Shown here one piece after another: positions 44,343 to 52,778 of a stretch of 64,000 bases of DNA; position 1 is the stretch's first letter; every line of letters begins with the position of its first letter. A program made the translations under genes and the position numbers. This stretch comes from an uncultured Acetatifactor sp. (GTDB lineage Bacteria > Bacillota > Clostridia > Lachnospirales > Lachnospiraceae), in contig NZ_CAJUCP010000003.1 in NCBI RefSeq assembly GCF_910585425.1, positions 62,001 to 126,000 of the forward strand, given 5' to 3'. Under the pieces are notes generated by a model that had not been told where the DNA came from, ran no database searches, and saw only the letters and a list, made by a program, of their open reading frames with translations.

Positions 44343-44762
44343 TCACGGCTGCCCGGCCTCCGGGCGGAGCAGGTCTGCCAGGGTGATCCGGTCCAGATAG
44401 TCGCCAATCGCTTTGTCCAGCCCCTGCCACAGCGCCAGGGTGCGGCAGGCATCCCTGCGGGGACAGGAGGGGGCGTCCTCCTCCAGGCAGGATACCGGCG
44501 CCAGGGATTCCTCCGTCAGGCGCAGGATGTCGCCCACAGTGTACTGGTCAGGGGCCTTGGTGAGCTTATAGCCGCCGCCCTTTCCGCGCAGGCCTGTGAG
44601 GAGCTTCCCCTTCACCAGGAGCTTGATGATGCTCTCCAGGTATTTCTCGGAAATCCCCTGCCGTCCGGCAATCTCCTTCAGCGGGACATACTTGTCCGAC
44701 TGCTGCTCGGCCAGGTCGATCATGACCCGGAGAGAATAGCGTCCTTTCGTAGAAACCAACAT
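44343..44762 (-). CDS. Rrf2-family transcriptional regulator
   Basis: A 139-residue Rrf2 protein: STKGRYSLRVMIDLAEQ at the start, winged-helix DNA-reading segment LKEIAGRQGISEKYLESII and LVKGKLLTGLRGKGGGYKL. Three cysteines (CLEEDAPSCPRRDAC, spacing C-x7-C-x5-C) sit where IscR binds its Fe-S cluster, although the spacing differs from the C-x5-C-x5-C of IscR, so cluster binding is possible but unproven. CymR-type members control cysteine metabolism, which fits the divergent cysK. Operator-like repeats lie in its own leader and at the cysK start site. Confidence 0.88.
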   Translation of the reverse strand: MLVSTKGRYSLRVMIDLAEQQSDKYVPLKEIAGRQGISEKYLESIIKLLVKGKLLTGLRGKGGGYKLTKAPDQYTVGDILRLTEESLAPVSCLEEDAPSCPRRDACRTLALWQGLDKAIGDYLDRITLADLLRPEAGQP

Positions 44763-44830
44763 AACAATCCCATGCCTTTCCGCAGTCCGTGGGCTTTTTT
44801 GTCTGAACCCTTCGCGACCCCTGTAATCAA

Positions 44831-44924
44831 TAAACCTACTATAGGAAGCAGGAGCAGCTTCCTATAGTCATAAACCTACTATAGGAAGCAGGAGCGGCTT
44901 CCTATAGTCATAAACCTATTATAC
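44831..44924. repeat. Tandem 40-bp operator/hairpin repeats
   Basis: Two near-identical 40-bp units (44831-44870 and 44871-44910) differ at one base; a partial third follows. Each begins TAAACCTACTATAGG and holds CTATAGGAAGC with GCTTCCTATAG as a perfect 11-bp inverted repeat around a 7-base loop. They lie in the transcribed leader of the Rrf2 gene. Confidence 0.8.
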
Positions 44925-44947
44925 AACATGGTTAGTGGGAAAATCAA
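44918..44947 (-). promoter_or_regulatory. Promoter of the Rrf2 gene
   Basis: On the minus strand TTGATT (44947-44942) and TATAAT (44923-44918) are 18 bases apart. The -10 falls in the partial third operator copy, which suits autoregulation. Confidence 0.65.
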
Positions 44948-44978
44948 TGGGAATATGGCGAATATGGTCTGGGGCCGA

Positions 44979-45035
44979 TTGACAAAATACGGATTCTGTT
45001 ATATACTTCCATTAACCTACTTAAAAGATAGGAAT
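44979..45035 (+). promoter_or_regulatory. cysK promoter with Rrf2-type operator
   Basis: TTGACA (44979-44984) and TATACT (45002-45007) are 17 bases apart. Directly downstream, TTAACCTACTTAAAAGATAGGAA (45012-45034) shares CCTACT and ATAGGAA with the repeats in the Rrf2 leader, so a repressor bound there would cover the transcription start. Confidence 0.75.
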
Positions 45036-45110
45036 AAATAGGCATCAGGCGTATGCGTGGCGGGAAACGGCGCAGACGCGAATGATGCCGCCGGAACAGG
45101 AGACAGGAAT

Positions 45111-46043
45111 ATGGAAAAGATTTATACATCCGCGGACCAACTGATCGGCAGGACGCCGCTGCTGGAACTGGCGCACATCGAGAGGGAAGAGGGGCTGGAG
45201 GCCAGGATCCTGGCCAAGCTGGAATACCTGAACCCGGCGGGCTCCGTGAAGGACCGGGTGGCCAAAGCCATGATAGACGATGCCGAGGAGAAAGGCCTCC
45301 TGCGGCCCGGCTCCGTCATCATCGAGCCCACCTCCGGCAATACGGGCATCGGCCTGGCCTCCGTGGCCGCCGCCAGAGGTTACCGCATCATCATCGTCAT
45401 GCCGGACACCATGAGCGTGGAGCGCCGCCAGATTATGAAGGCCTATGGCGCGGAGCTGGTGCTGTCCGAAGGGGCGAAGGGCATGGCAGGGGCCATCGAG
45501 AAGGCCGATGAACTGGCCGGGGAGATTCCGGGCAGCTTCATCCCGGGCCAGTTCGTGAATCCGGCCAACCCCGCCGCCCACAGGGCCACCACAGGCCCGG
45601 AGATCTGGGAGGACACGGAGGGGCGGGTGGACATCTTCGTGGCCGGGGTGGGTACCGGCGGCACGCTGACGGGGGTGGGCGAGTACCTGAAGGGCCGAAA
45701 TCCCCGGGTGAAGGTGGTGGCCGTGGAGCCCGCCTCCTCCCCGGTGCTGAGCCGAGGAACCGCCGGGGCCCACGGAATCCAGGGAATCGGCGCGGGATTC
45801 GTGCCGGAAGTGCTGGATACCCGGGTTTACGACGAGGTCATGGCGGTGGCGGATGAAGACGCCTTTGCCGCAGGCAGGCGCATGGGCAGGAGCGAGGGCG
45901 TGCTGGTGGGCATCTCCTCCGGCGCGGCCGTGTGGGCCGCCGTCCAACTGGCGAAGCGCCCGGAGAACAAGGGCAGGACCATCGTGGCGCTGCTGCCGGA
46001 TACCGGGGACCGGTATCTTTCCACGGCCATGTTCGCGGAATAG
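45111..46043 (+). CDS. cysK: Cysteine synthase A (O-acetylserine sulfhydrylase)
   Basis: A 310-residue PLP enzyme that makes cysteine from O-acetylserine and sulfide. The cofactor Lys is K47 in NPAGSVKDR, the substrate loop is [11 protein letters not shown], and the phosphate cup is [26 protein letters not shown] near the end also fits. The start at 45111 follows AGGAGACAGG; the frame is open upstream to 45057 without support. Divergent from the Rrf2 regulator and preceded by the operator-like motif. Confidence 0.95.
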   Translation: MEKIYTSADQLIGRTPLLELAHIEREEGLEARILAKLEYLNPAGSVKDRVAKAMIDDAEEKGLLRPGSVIIEPTSGNTGIGLASVAAARGYRIIIVMPDTMSVERRQIMKAYGAELVLSEGAKGMAGAIEKADELAGEIPGSFIPGQFVNPANPAAHRATTGPEIWEDTEGRVDIFVAGVGTGGTLTGVGEYLKGRNPRVKVVAVEPASSPVLSRGTAGAHGIQGIGAGFVPEVLDTRVYDEVMAVADEDAFAAGRRMGRSEGVLVGISSGAAVWAAVQLAKRPENKGRTIVALLPDTGDRYLSTAMFAE

Positions 46044-46056
46044 TATCCCGCGCATG

Positions 46057-46180
46057 AATCCTTGAGCAATCAGCCCTGGCTGTCCACCCAGCGCTGCGTT
46101 GTCGTCAGTGGACGATGCCCCGCATCGCCGCCTTCCTCCGCTTTGTCCTGACGCGGACATCAGGCACTGATTACTCGGGA
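46057..46180 (-). repeat. Dispersed intergenic repeat, copy B
   Basis: The reverse complement of this gap aligns with 29948-30075 over about 125 bases; both contain GTGCCTGATGTCCGCG and GGATTCATGC. It separates cysK from the convergent TldE-type gene. Confidence 0.7.
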
Positions 46181-46197
46181 ATGCATGCACCAGTGAA

Positions 46198-47550
46198 CTA
46201 GGTTTGCTCCGCCCCATCCTCCTTCCCGGAGATGACCACCCCGTCAAAGGCCATGTAAGGCAGCACGCTGCTGCCGTTCTCCACGGTCTCCCGGGAGACG
46301 GCCACCAGGCTGTTCAGGAGGTCTGCCAGGTTGCCGCTGATCATGGTCTCGCTGACCGCCCCTCTGATTTCCCCATCCTCCACCAGGAAGCTGTTCTTGG
46401 CCACGCCGGAGAAATCCCCGTTGACGCTGGGATTGCCGCCGGAGAAGCGGCCCACGATGAGGCCTCTTTTGATGGATCTGACCATGTCCGCATAAGGGGT
46501 GTCCCCGCCCTCTGCCACCAGGGCGAAGGAAGAGTTCCCCGCGGGGGCGAAGCCGGACTTGTTGGCCACATAAAGGGAGAGGCAGAAGGATTTCAGCACG
46601 CCGTCTTTGATGAGGTCGTAGTCTTTCGACCGGAAGCCGTCCTGGGTGAACCTCTCGCCGCAGACGATGCGGGAATCCCCGGGGCGCAGGGAGAGGGTGA
46701 TGCGGCTGTCCGCCACGGATTGCCCCAGCTTATCCAGCCAGATGCTGGTCTTGTCCAGGATGCATCCGTCGGAGGCGAAGTTGCCGATGATGTTTCCCAG
46801 GAAGTCCGGCAGGCTGCCGGGGGTCAGCAGGATGACGCCCTGGAATTTCCCCTCCACCGGCACGGTGGACAGCTGGGCCTCGGTGTCGGCCAGGTCCTTT
46901 TCCAGAGAGCCCAGCTCGATGAAGGGCCTGTCCAGCCTGTCGGTATAGATGTCGCTGCCGAAGAAGGAGGTGGCGGCGTCGCCCTCGTGGGCGGAGAACA
47001 TCAGCGAGACGGCATAGGCCCCCTGGAAGGCCTCGAATTCCGTTCCGTTGGTATTGCGGTAGATTTTGTGCGTCTGGTCGTGGCTTACGATCATCTGCTC
47101 CATGAGGATCTTCGGGTGCCTCTCCCGGATGTCCCGCATCAGCTCCCTGGTGCGCTCAAAGAACAGGTCGATGTCGGGCTCGTAAGCGCCCTCCCGGAAA
47201 GTCTCGCTCTCCTGTGCGGGGGCGATGTCGTAGGCTTCGTCGGCCACGCCGGACTCCGCGGACTTGAGGCAGTCCCGGACGGCGGCTTCTATGGCGCTGT
47301 CATCGAACTGGTTTGTGGAGGCAGAGCCTTTTTTCTGATCCTTGTATGCAGTGATTGTCAGGCTGTGGCCAAAGAGGGTGCGGAACAGGGAGAACTCCCC
47401 GCCGTCCACGTTGAACTCATGGGTCTGGGTCTCCGTTACGGTGTACTGGGCTTTGTCCGCTTTTGCCTCCCGCAGGCACTCGCCTGTCTTATGGGCGATC
47501 TCCCTGATGTCTTCCTGAATGCTTTTTTCCATATAAATGCTCCTATTCAT
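46198..47550 (-). CDS. TldE/PmbA-type metalloprotease subunit
   Basis: A 450-residue protein of the TldD/PmbA (U62) family lacking the HExxxH motif, hence the TldE-type partner. Typical pieces are RNTNGTEFEAFQGAYAVS, GVILLTPGSLPDFLGN, and GRFSGGNPSVNGDFSGVAKN near the end. In studied systems TldE and TldD form a heterodimer that cleaves unfolded peptides and matures some ribosomal peptides. The start at 47550 follows AGGAGG at a good distance and overlaps the end of the tldD-like gene by only a few bases gap, so both are made together. Confidence 0.9.
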   Translation of the reverse strand: MNRSIYMEKSIQEDIREIAHKTGECLREAKADKAQYTVTETQTHEFNVDGGEFSLFRTLFGHSLTITAYKDQKKGSASTNQFDDSAIEAAVRDCLKSAESGVADEAYDIAPAQESETFREGAYEPDIDLFFERTRELMRDIRERHPKILMEQMIVSHDQTHKIYRNTNGTEFEAFQGAYAVSLMFSAHEGDAATSFFGSDIYTDRLDRPFIELGSLEKDLADTEAQLSTVPVEGKFQGVILLTPGSLPDFLGNIIGNFASDGCILDKTSIWLDKLGQSVADSRITLSLRPGDSRIVCGERFTQDGFRSKDYDLIKDGVLKSFCLSLYVANKSGFAPAGNSSFALVAEGGDTPYADMVRSIKRGLIVGRFSGGNPSVNGDFSGVAKNSFLVEDGEIRGAVSETMISGNLADLLNSLVAVSRETVENGSSVLPYMAFDGVVISGKEDGAEQT

Positions 47551-47552
47551 TA

Positions 47553-48938
47553 TCAGCGACCTCCTATCATTACCTTGCAGCGCAGGGCGGGTCCGCCCAT
47601 TCCCACGGGCATGGGCTGCTTCTTGCCGCAGAATCCGGAACTTGCCCATTCCATCGTATCCGATACCATGTCCACGGTCTTGAGCATGTCGAAGGCCACG
47701 CCGGAGATGGTGGTGTCCAGAAGGGCCCGGCCCAGCTTCCCCTTTTTGATTTCATAGCCCATGCTGACGCCGAACATGAATTCTCCCGTGGTGTCGGCCT
47801 GTCCGTTGGTGGTGTCCAGCAGGTAATAGCCGTCCTCCACGGAGGCGATGATGTCCTCCAGCTTATCCTTTCCCGGGAGCACCGCGGTATTGCGCATACG
47901 GATCAGCGGTTCATCGGAGAAGCTCCAGGCCCTGGCATTGCCCTGGGGCTTCATGCCGAAGTGCTGGGCGCTCTCCCTGCTGTGCATATAGCCCTGGAGG
48001 ATGCCGTTCTCGATCAATACCGCGTCCTGGGCGGGGGTGCCCTCATCGTCCAGGTACACAGGCAGCGGCGTGGGCGCTCCGAAAGCGGTGTGGGCGAAGT
48101 CCACCAGGGTCACCAGGTCGGATGCCACACGCTTGTGGAGCGCAGGGCCCGCCACGGAGCCGCCCAGCACCAGATCCGCCTCCACTGTGTGCCCCACTGC
48201 CTCATGGGCCAGCATGCCGGAGAGGAAGCCGCCCAATACTACGGTCTTGCAGCCAGCCTGGGCATGGACGCCCTCCCGCTTGTGCATGAGCTTTTCATAT
48301 AGGGCATCTATCTGGGGATAGAGCAGGGCCGGATCGGTGAAGTTCTCCGAAAAGATGCCGGAACCGCCCGCGGGATGGAAGAGCTCCAGGGGGCTGCCGG
48401 AGGTGGACTCTGCGCCCAGGACGATGTATACATGGCTCCTGGGGGCGCAGATATGCCCGTCACAGCCGTCCGAGGTACAGACGATCTTCTCCATGGAATC
48501 CTCGGAGACGACCACCGACCGGCTGGAGAGGTTCTTGTACTTCCCGGCGATGTAGGCGTCCAGGGCCTTTACGAATTCTATGTACTGCTTCTGGTCCGTG
48601 TCCTGGATGGCTCTGCCTGCGGGCACATCGCCGCAGGGGATGGCGGGCAGAGGCCCCTTGCCCCTGCCTACATGGCGGTCCATGAACAGGGCGTTCTCCG
48701 CGGCGGCCCTCAGCACCGTCTCCGCGGCGCTGCCGGAGCATTCCGCCATGGAAGAGAAGCCGTATACGCCGTTTTGGTAGACCCTGGCGCTGATGCCGCA
48801 GCTCTCTGCGCGTTCATTTCCGGTGAGGTTGCCCTGCACCAGGCTGACCCGGCGCCTGCGGCTCTTCTGCTCCCTCAGCTCGGTGTGGGCACCGGTGGGA
48901 AAGAGGGATTTCTTGTCTGAGACATGATTTTCTAGCAC
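47553..48938 (-). CDS. tldD: TldD-type metalloprotease
   Basis: A 461-residue TldD-family protease. The zinc site is MLAHEAVGHTVEADL (HExxxH), followed later by the Cys-containing segment ASSGFCGKKQPMPVGMGGP. It should form the catalytic half of the TldD-TldE heterodimer and cut small unfolded peptides. The start is a GTG at 48938 with GGAGGAAAC before it. On the minus strand TATAAT with TGC before it lies at 48978-48973. No recognisable precursor peptide gene is next to it, so its substrate lies elsewhere or is general. Confidence 0.92.
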   Translation of the reverse strand: MLENHVSDKKSLFPTGAHTELREQKSRRRRVSLVQGNLTGNERAESCGISARVYQNGVYGFSSMAECSGSAAETVLRAAAENALFMDRHVGRGKGPLPAIPCGDVPAGRAIQDTDQKQYIEFVKALDAYIAGKYKNLSSRSVVVSEDSMEKIVCTSDGCDGHICAPRSHVYIVLGAESTSGSPLELFHPAGGSGIFSENFTDPALLYPQIDALYEKLMHKREGVHAQAGCKTVVLGGFLSGMLAHEAVGHTVEADLVLGGSVAGPALHKRVASDLVTLVDFAHTAFGAPTPLPVYLDDEGTPAQDAVLIENGILQGYMHSRESAQHFGMKPQGNARAWSFSDEPLIRMRNTAVLPGKDKLEDIIASVEDGYYLLDTTNGQADTTGEFMFGVSMGYEIKKGKLGRALLDTTISGVAFDMLKTVDMVSDTMEWASSGFCGKKQPMPVGMGGPALRCKVMIGGR

Positions 48939-48972
48939 TTTTGTTTCCTCCGTTTTTGATTGTGATACAGGT

Positions 48973-48978
48973 ATTATA
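48973..48978 (-). promoter_or_regulatory. -10 element of the tldD operon
   Basis: Minus-strand TATAAT preceded by TGC (extended -10), about 35 bases before the GTG start. The -35 is weak. Confidence 0.5.
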
Positions 48979-49066
48979 GCAGATTCGGAGGCGGTTGGGG
49001 CACATGGGAGGAAAACTTAAGAATTTCTTCGCTGAATATTTTTTTGATCGTCAGGTAAAAAACAGC

Positions 49067-49095
49067 TTGTCGAAAGGGTGGTTTTGTGTTATGGT
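49067..49095 (+). promoter_or_regulatory. Possible promoter of the Rpn-type gene
   Basis: TTGTCG (49067-49072) and TATGGT (49090-49095) with 17 bases between and TGT before the -10. The leader to 49273 shows no other clear element. Confidence 0.45.
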
Positions 49096-49272
49096 AAATA
49101 CAGAGTTCAAAAAGTGTACGGCGCCCGGCGGGAGTGGGTCTTCATTTCCGGCTGAGGCATCTAAGGTCATTATTGTATCGGCTTTTCGCCAATGAATCAA
49201 GCAAAATGAAAACAGGACACTGACAGGCGGAAAGCGTTTCTCCTGTCTGATGTCGGAACAGGAGGAGACAGG

Positions 49273-50397
49273 ATGGACAGCAGGGGGGAGCGGCAGGAGT
49301 CTGCGCAATTCCAGGCGGTGGCTGCGGATTCGAGAGCGGTACATGAGGAGGCAGAAGAAAGAGGAAAGTACAATGAACACAACCGGGATGTAAACAGCAA
49401 GAGCATCTTCAAGAATCGGGTTCTATGCGCCCAGTTCCTCAGGGATAATTTTGATATGCCGTTACTGAAGGCGGTACAGCCGGAGGACATTGAAGATATT
49501 TCCGAGAGGTATCTTCCCTATCTTGGGACTGAATTTGCGTCTGATTCCGTGAAAAAGATCCGGATTCTGGACATTGGGAAGGAGGGAGATCCGCCGTTCT
49601 TTGTTTCGCTGATTGAACACAAAAGCCTGGTGGACTATGACGTGCCCATGCAGCTGTTACGGTATATGGTGTGCATATGGACGGAGTACCGACGGCAGAA
49701 GGAGGCGGAAAAGGAAGGCAGTACCGGGCGGAAAGGCTTCCGCTATCCGGTGATCATGCCCGTGGTATATTACGAGGGCAAAGAGAAGTGGACTGCAGGC
49801 ATGCATCTGAGCGACCGGATCGGGGACAGCCTGGGGAGGCCGGAATGGATTCCCGATTTTCGCTATGAAGTCATCGGAATCCATGCATACAGCAATCAGG
49901 AGCTTTTGGAACGGGGAGATGAGATGTCTCTCGTGATGTTGATAAATAAGATACAGGACACAGAGGATCTGGAGCGGTTCATCCGTATCCCGGCAGATGA
50001 GGTGAACCGGATTGTCAGGGACAGCCCGGGTCATGTGGTGGACGTGCTGGTGTCTGTCATGGAAAGCCTTTGTTTCAAGATAGATGCCTCGACAGAGGAA
50101 CGGAGGCAGTGTGTCTGGAAAGTGAGGGAGCGGGAGATGGGGTATTTGTTTGAGAATATGGAAAAGATAAGTATTCAGGAGATGCGCAGGAAGACGGAAG
50201 AGGAGCGCAGGGAGGCAGAGGAGCTGCGCAGGAAGACGGAAGAGCAGCGCAAGGAGGCAGAGGAGCTGCGCAGGAAGACGGAAGAGGAGCGCAAGAGGAC
50301 GGAAGAGCAGCGTAAGCGGGCTGAAATTGCGGAGGAAAAGCTCAGAGCAGCGGAAGAGCATATCCGGCAACTAAAAGAACAAAAAACAGGATTGTAA
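49273..50397 (+). CDS. Rpn-family PD-(D/E)XK nuclease-like protein with coiled-coil tail
   Basis: A 374-residue protein of the Rpn/YhgA-like transposase-related family (recombination-promoting nuclease). The N-terminal part has KSIFKNRVLCAQFLRDNF, and the nuclease motif is DIGKEGDPPFFVSLIEHKS (the Asp and E-x-K), then PMQLLRYMVCIW. Members have DNA-cutting activity and raise recombination in E. coli. Residues 300-370 are an Arg/Glu-rich coiled coil built from a 14-residue repeat. The ATG at 49273 follows GGAGGAGACAGG. The gene stands alone. Confidence 0.85.
   Translation: MDSRGERQESAQFQAVAADSRAVHEEAEERGKYNEHNRDVNSKSIFKNRVLCAQFLRDNFDMPLLKAVQPEDIEDISERYLPYLGTEFASDSVKKIRILDIGKEGDPPFFVSLIEHKSLVDYDVPMQLLRYMVCIWTEYRRQKEAEKEGSTGRKGFRYPVIMPVVYYEGKEKWTAGMHLSDRIGDSLGRPEWIPDFRYEVIGIHAYSNQELLERGDEMSLVMLINKIQDTEDLERFIRIPADEVNRIVRDSPGHVVDVLVSVMESLCFKIDASTEERRQCVWKVREREMGYLFENMEKISIQEMRRKTEEERREAEELRRKTEEQRKEAEELRRKTEEERKRTEEQRKRAEIAEEKLRAAEEHIRQLKEQKTGL
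50185..50310 (+). repeat. 42-bp in-frame tandem repeat
   Basis: Three copies, starting at 50185, 50227 and 50269, each beginning CGCAGGAAGACGGAAGAG and coding for RRKTEEERREAEEL or a close variant. The third copy diverges at its end. Confidence 0.85.
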
Positions 50398-50565
50398 CTA
50401 AATATTACTAAATCTCTTGCAGTTTTCTCCATATGAGGGTAGAATAAATCCAAACCGGATGCCCTGAGAGGGGCTGCGGCGGAAGATGACGTCGGCCTTA
50501 AGAGGCATCGGCGGAAAAGACCGGTGCGGGCCAGAGGACGGAGGAAAACAGGAGGATAAAGAACC

Positions 50566-51408
50566 ATGCGGACGACATTGCACATGCTCCATGAACAGAG
50601 CCCCACCCAGATGATGTCCTACATTCTCCAGACCAGGACAGGGAAGCTTGTGGTCATCGACGGAGGGAACCGGCAGGATGCCGGAAACCTGCTGGAGAAA
50701 TTGATTGCGCTGGGCGGGCCGGAGCCCACTGTGGAGCTCTGGCTGCTGACCCATCCCCATTTGGATCATGTGGATGCGCTTCTGGAGATTTTCTCCGGGC
50801 CCCATCCGCTGAAAGTAAAAAGTGTTTACAGCCATTTCCTGTCCTACGAATTCTATAAGGCCAACGACTTCCCGGGGTGCACGGACGCCAGCACCACGGA
50901 GGAGTTCAATGCTTTCGCGGCGGCCCATCCGGACCTCTGCCACAGGCTGGAGAAGGGGCAGCGCTTCCTGATAGATTCCATGGAGATCAGCGTGCTCCAT
51001 GTGCCGGAGGGGGAGACGATTCCACTGAACGTGATCAACAATTCCTCCGTGGTATTCCGGGTGGACGCGGAGGGGCAGCGGATCCTCTTCGTGGGCGACC
51101 TGGGCGAGGAGGCGGGGGACAGGGTGCTGGAGACCGTGCCGGCACAGGAGCTTCACGCGGATTTCGTGCAGATGGCCCATCACGGGCAGAACGGGGTAAA
51201 GAAAAGCTTCTACCAGGCTGTGGCCCCCAGGGCATGCCTCTGGAACACGCCCGACTGGCTCTGGAACAATGACGCGGGGAACGGATTCGATACCGGCCCC
51301 TGGAGGACAGTGGAGGTGAGGGGCTGGATGGAGGAGCTGGGCGTCCGATGCCATTTCGTCAGCAAGGACGGAGAGCAGACGATATGCCTGCCCTGCCGTC
51401 TTGAATGA
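50566..51408 (+). CDS. MBL-fold metallohydrolase
   Basis: A 280-residue metallo-beta-lactamase-fold protein. Metal ligands are in LLTHPHLDHVD (HxHxDH), ILFVGDLGEEAG (Asp) and FVQMAHHGQNG (His). The pattern GDLG...AHHG resembles the ComEC-linked group rather than true lactamases. It has no signal peptide. Substrate unknown; it could act on a phosphodiester or lactone. GGAGGATAAAG precedes the ATG at 50566. It converges with the LacI-type gene and abuts it with no gap. Confidence 0.85.
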   Translation: MRTTLHMLHEQSPTQMMSYILQTRTGKLVVIDGGNRQDAGNLLEKLIALGGPEPTVELWLLTHPHLDHVDALLEIFSGPHPLKVKSVYSHFLSYEFYKANDFPGCTDASTTEEFNAFAAAHPDLCHRLEKGQRFLIDSMEISVLHVPEGETIPLNVINNSSVVFRVDAEGQRILFVGDLGEEAGDRVLETVPAQELHADFVQMAHHGQNGVKKSFYQAVAPRACLWNTPDWLWNNDAGNGFDTGPWRTVEVRGWMEELGVRCHFVSKDGEQTICLPCRLE

Positions 51409-52425
51409 TCAGCGCATGTCCGGGCAGCTCTCCCGGGAGATATAGGTGACAGGCATCACCTTGGAGGCAATCCCGCACCCGGCGGCATGGATCTGGCGGT
51501 GCATCAGCCTGGTGCACTCCGAAGCCACCGCCTCCAGGGGCAGATGCACCACCGACAGGGTGGGAGTGCAGACCTCGCTGAAGTCCAGGGCCGAATCCGC
51601 GATGGCGATGAATTCCAGCTTCCCGGGGAAGGATATCCCCTGCTCCGAGAAGGCCCGCAGGGAGCCCAGGGCCAGACCCTCCCGCATATAGAGGATGCAG
51701 TCCGTCTCCGGGTGGTCTTCCAGGAGCTGCCTGGTGGTCTCGTAACCGCTCCTGCCCGTGGCCTTGCAGCAGTAGACCACAGGCTCCTCCATGCCTCTGG
51801 AACGGCATGTGTAGGCGAAGAGGTTCCGCCGGATGCTCATGCCGCTGAAGGTGGGCAGGGTGGTGATGACCGCGGGATGCTTCTTGCCGTGGGAGGCGAA
51901 GATCTCCCCGGGGATGGAGCCGATGGAGCGGTCGTCCATGACCACGCTGGAATACTTTTTGGAGTAGCGGTTGTAGAGGATGAGGGGGCGGGGGAACCGG
52001 CTGGCCTCCAGGTATTCCAGATCCGCTTCCGCCGCATTGCACACCAGGACGCCATGGCAGGAGAGGAGCAGCGCCTCCTTCATGGCAGACTGAAGCGCCC
52101 CGGGCTTGTAGGGCTGGAGCAGGATTTCAAAGGGCAGGCCGTCCTCCTCGATGGCTGCCTCGATGCCCCGGAAAAAGCGCAGCATGGTCTGGGCCCTGGT
52201 ATCCGCCACCCAGAACACCAGGATCCGATAGGAGAACTGTCCGCCGCCCTTTTTCAGGCTCACGGCCTGGAGGTTGGGGAGATATCCCATCCGCTCCGCA
52301 ATCTGCAGCACTCTCTGCTCCGTCTGGGCAGAGATTTTTCTCTCTTTGGATTTATTGTTCAGTATCAGGGAGACAGTGGTGGGCGACACATTTGCCTCTC
52401 TGGCGATTTCTTTGATCGTGACCAT
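51409..52425 (-). CDS. LacI-family transcriptional regulator
   Basis: A 338-residue LacI-type regulator: TIKEIAREANVSPTTVSLIL with the hinge NMGYLPN-like GYLPNLQAV, then a sugar-binding-type periplasmic fold (ILVFWVADTRAQTMLRFF, VVMDDRSIG, ILYMREGLALG). It should repress or activate a nearby catabolic gene in response to a small ligand. The start at 52425 follows AGGAGG with 7 bases between; a start 8 codons further up is not supported. It diverges from the AtuA gene, whose promoter region carries a LacI-like AACGTT site. Confidence 0.9.
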   Translation of the reverse strand: MVTIKEIAREANVSPTTVSLILNNKSKERKISAQTEQRVLQIAERMGYLPNLQAVSLKKGGGQFSYRILVFWVADTRAQTMLRFFRGIEAAIEEDGLPFEILLQPYKPGALQSAMKEALLLSCHGVLVCNAAEADLEYLEASRFPRPLILYNRYSKKYSSVVMDDRSIGSIPGEIFASHGKKHPAVITTLPTFSGMSIRRNLFAYTCRSRGMEEPVVYCCKATGRSGYETTRQLLEDHPETDCILYMREGLALGSLRAFSEQGISFPGKLEFIAIADSALDFSEVCTPTLSVVHLPLEAVASECTRLMHRQIHAAGCGIASKVMPVTYISRESCPDMR

Positions 52426-52664
52426 ATCGATCCTCCTATTCTTCCGCATATCCGTGACCCACCGCAGCCTGCCGGAAGAGCAGCCTCGTTTTTCCGGAGG
52501 GATTCCTTAAAAGGGATGCGCACAAGATGAACGATTGAGTTTTCTGATAATATGCTACACCGAAATCCTTCTGTGGTCAAGCGAAACAGCAGTTGAAAAG
52601 CCCGGAAGTACTTCTCATGCCGAAAGAGGATATTTTCGGACAGTGCAAAGGTTAATTCAGGAGA

Positions 52665-52718
52665 TTGACAGGAAGTGTAAAAAGTAATAAAATCAAACGA
52701 AAAACTAAAACGTTAAAC
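52665..52718 (+). promoter_or_regulatory. AtuA operon promoter and LacI-type operator
   Basis: TTGACA (52665-52670) and TAAAAT (52688-52693) are 17 bases apart. At about +1 to +20 lies CTAAAACGTTAAAC (52705-52718), an AACGTT-centred near palindrome of the LacI-family type. It fits control by the divergent LacI gene. Confidence 0.65.
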
Positions 52719-52778
52719 CCAACCTGCTAGAAAAATCGCCGAAGCAATCGGAGCGGGAACGGAAGGAGGGAGAGTGCC

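Noticed and set aside
44831..44924. Possible CRISPR or mobile-element ends
   Set aside because: Direct 40-bp units with inner dyads and no spacers; position in a regulator leader fits operators better.
45045..46247. Minus-strand 400-codon open frame opposite cysK
   Set aside because: Antisense to a clear cysteine synthase; part of it runs through the dispersed repeat.
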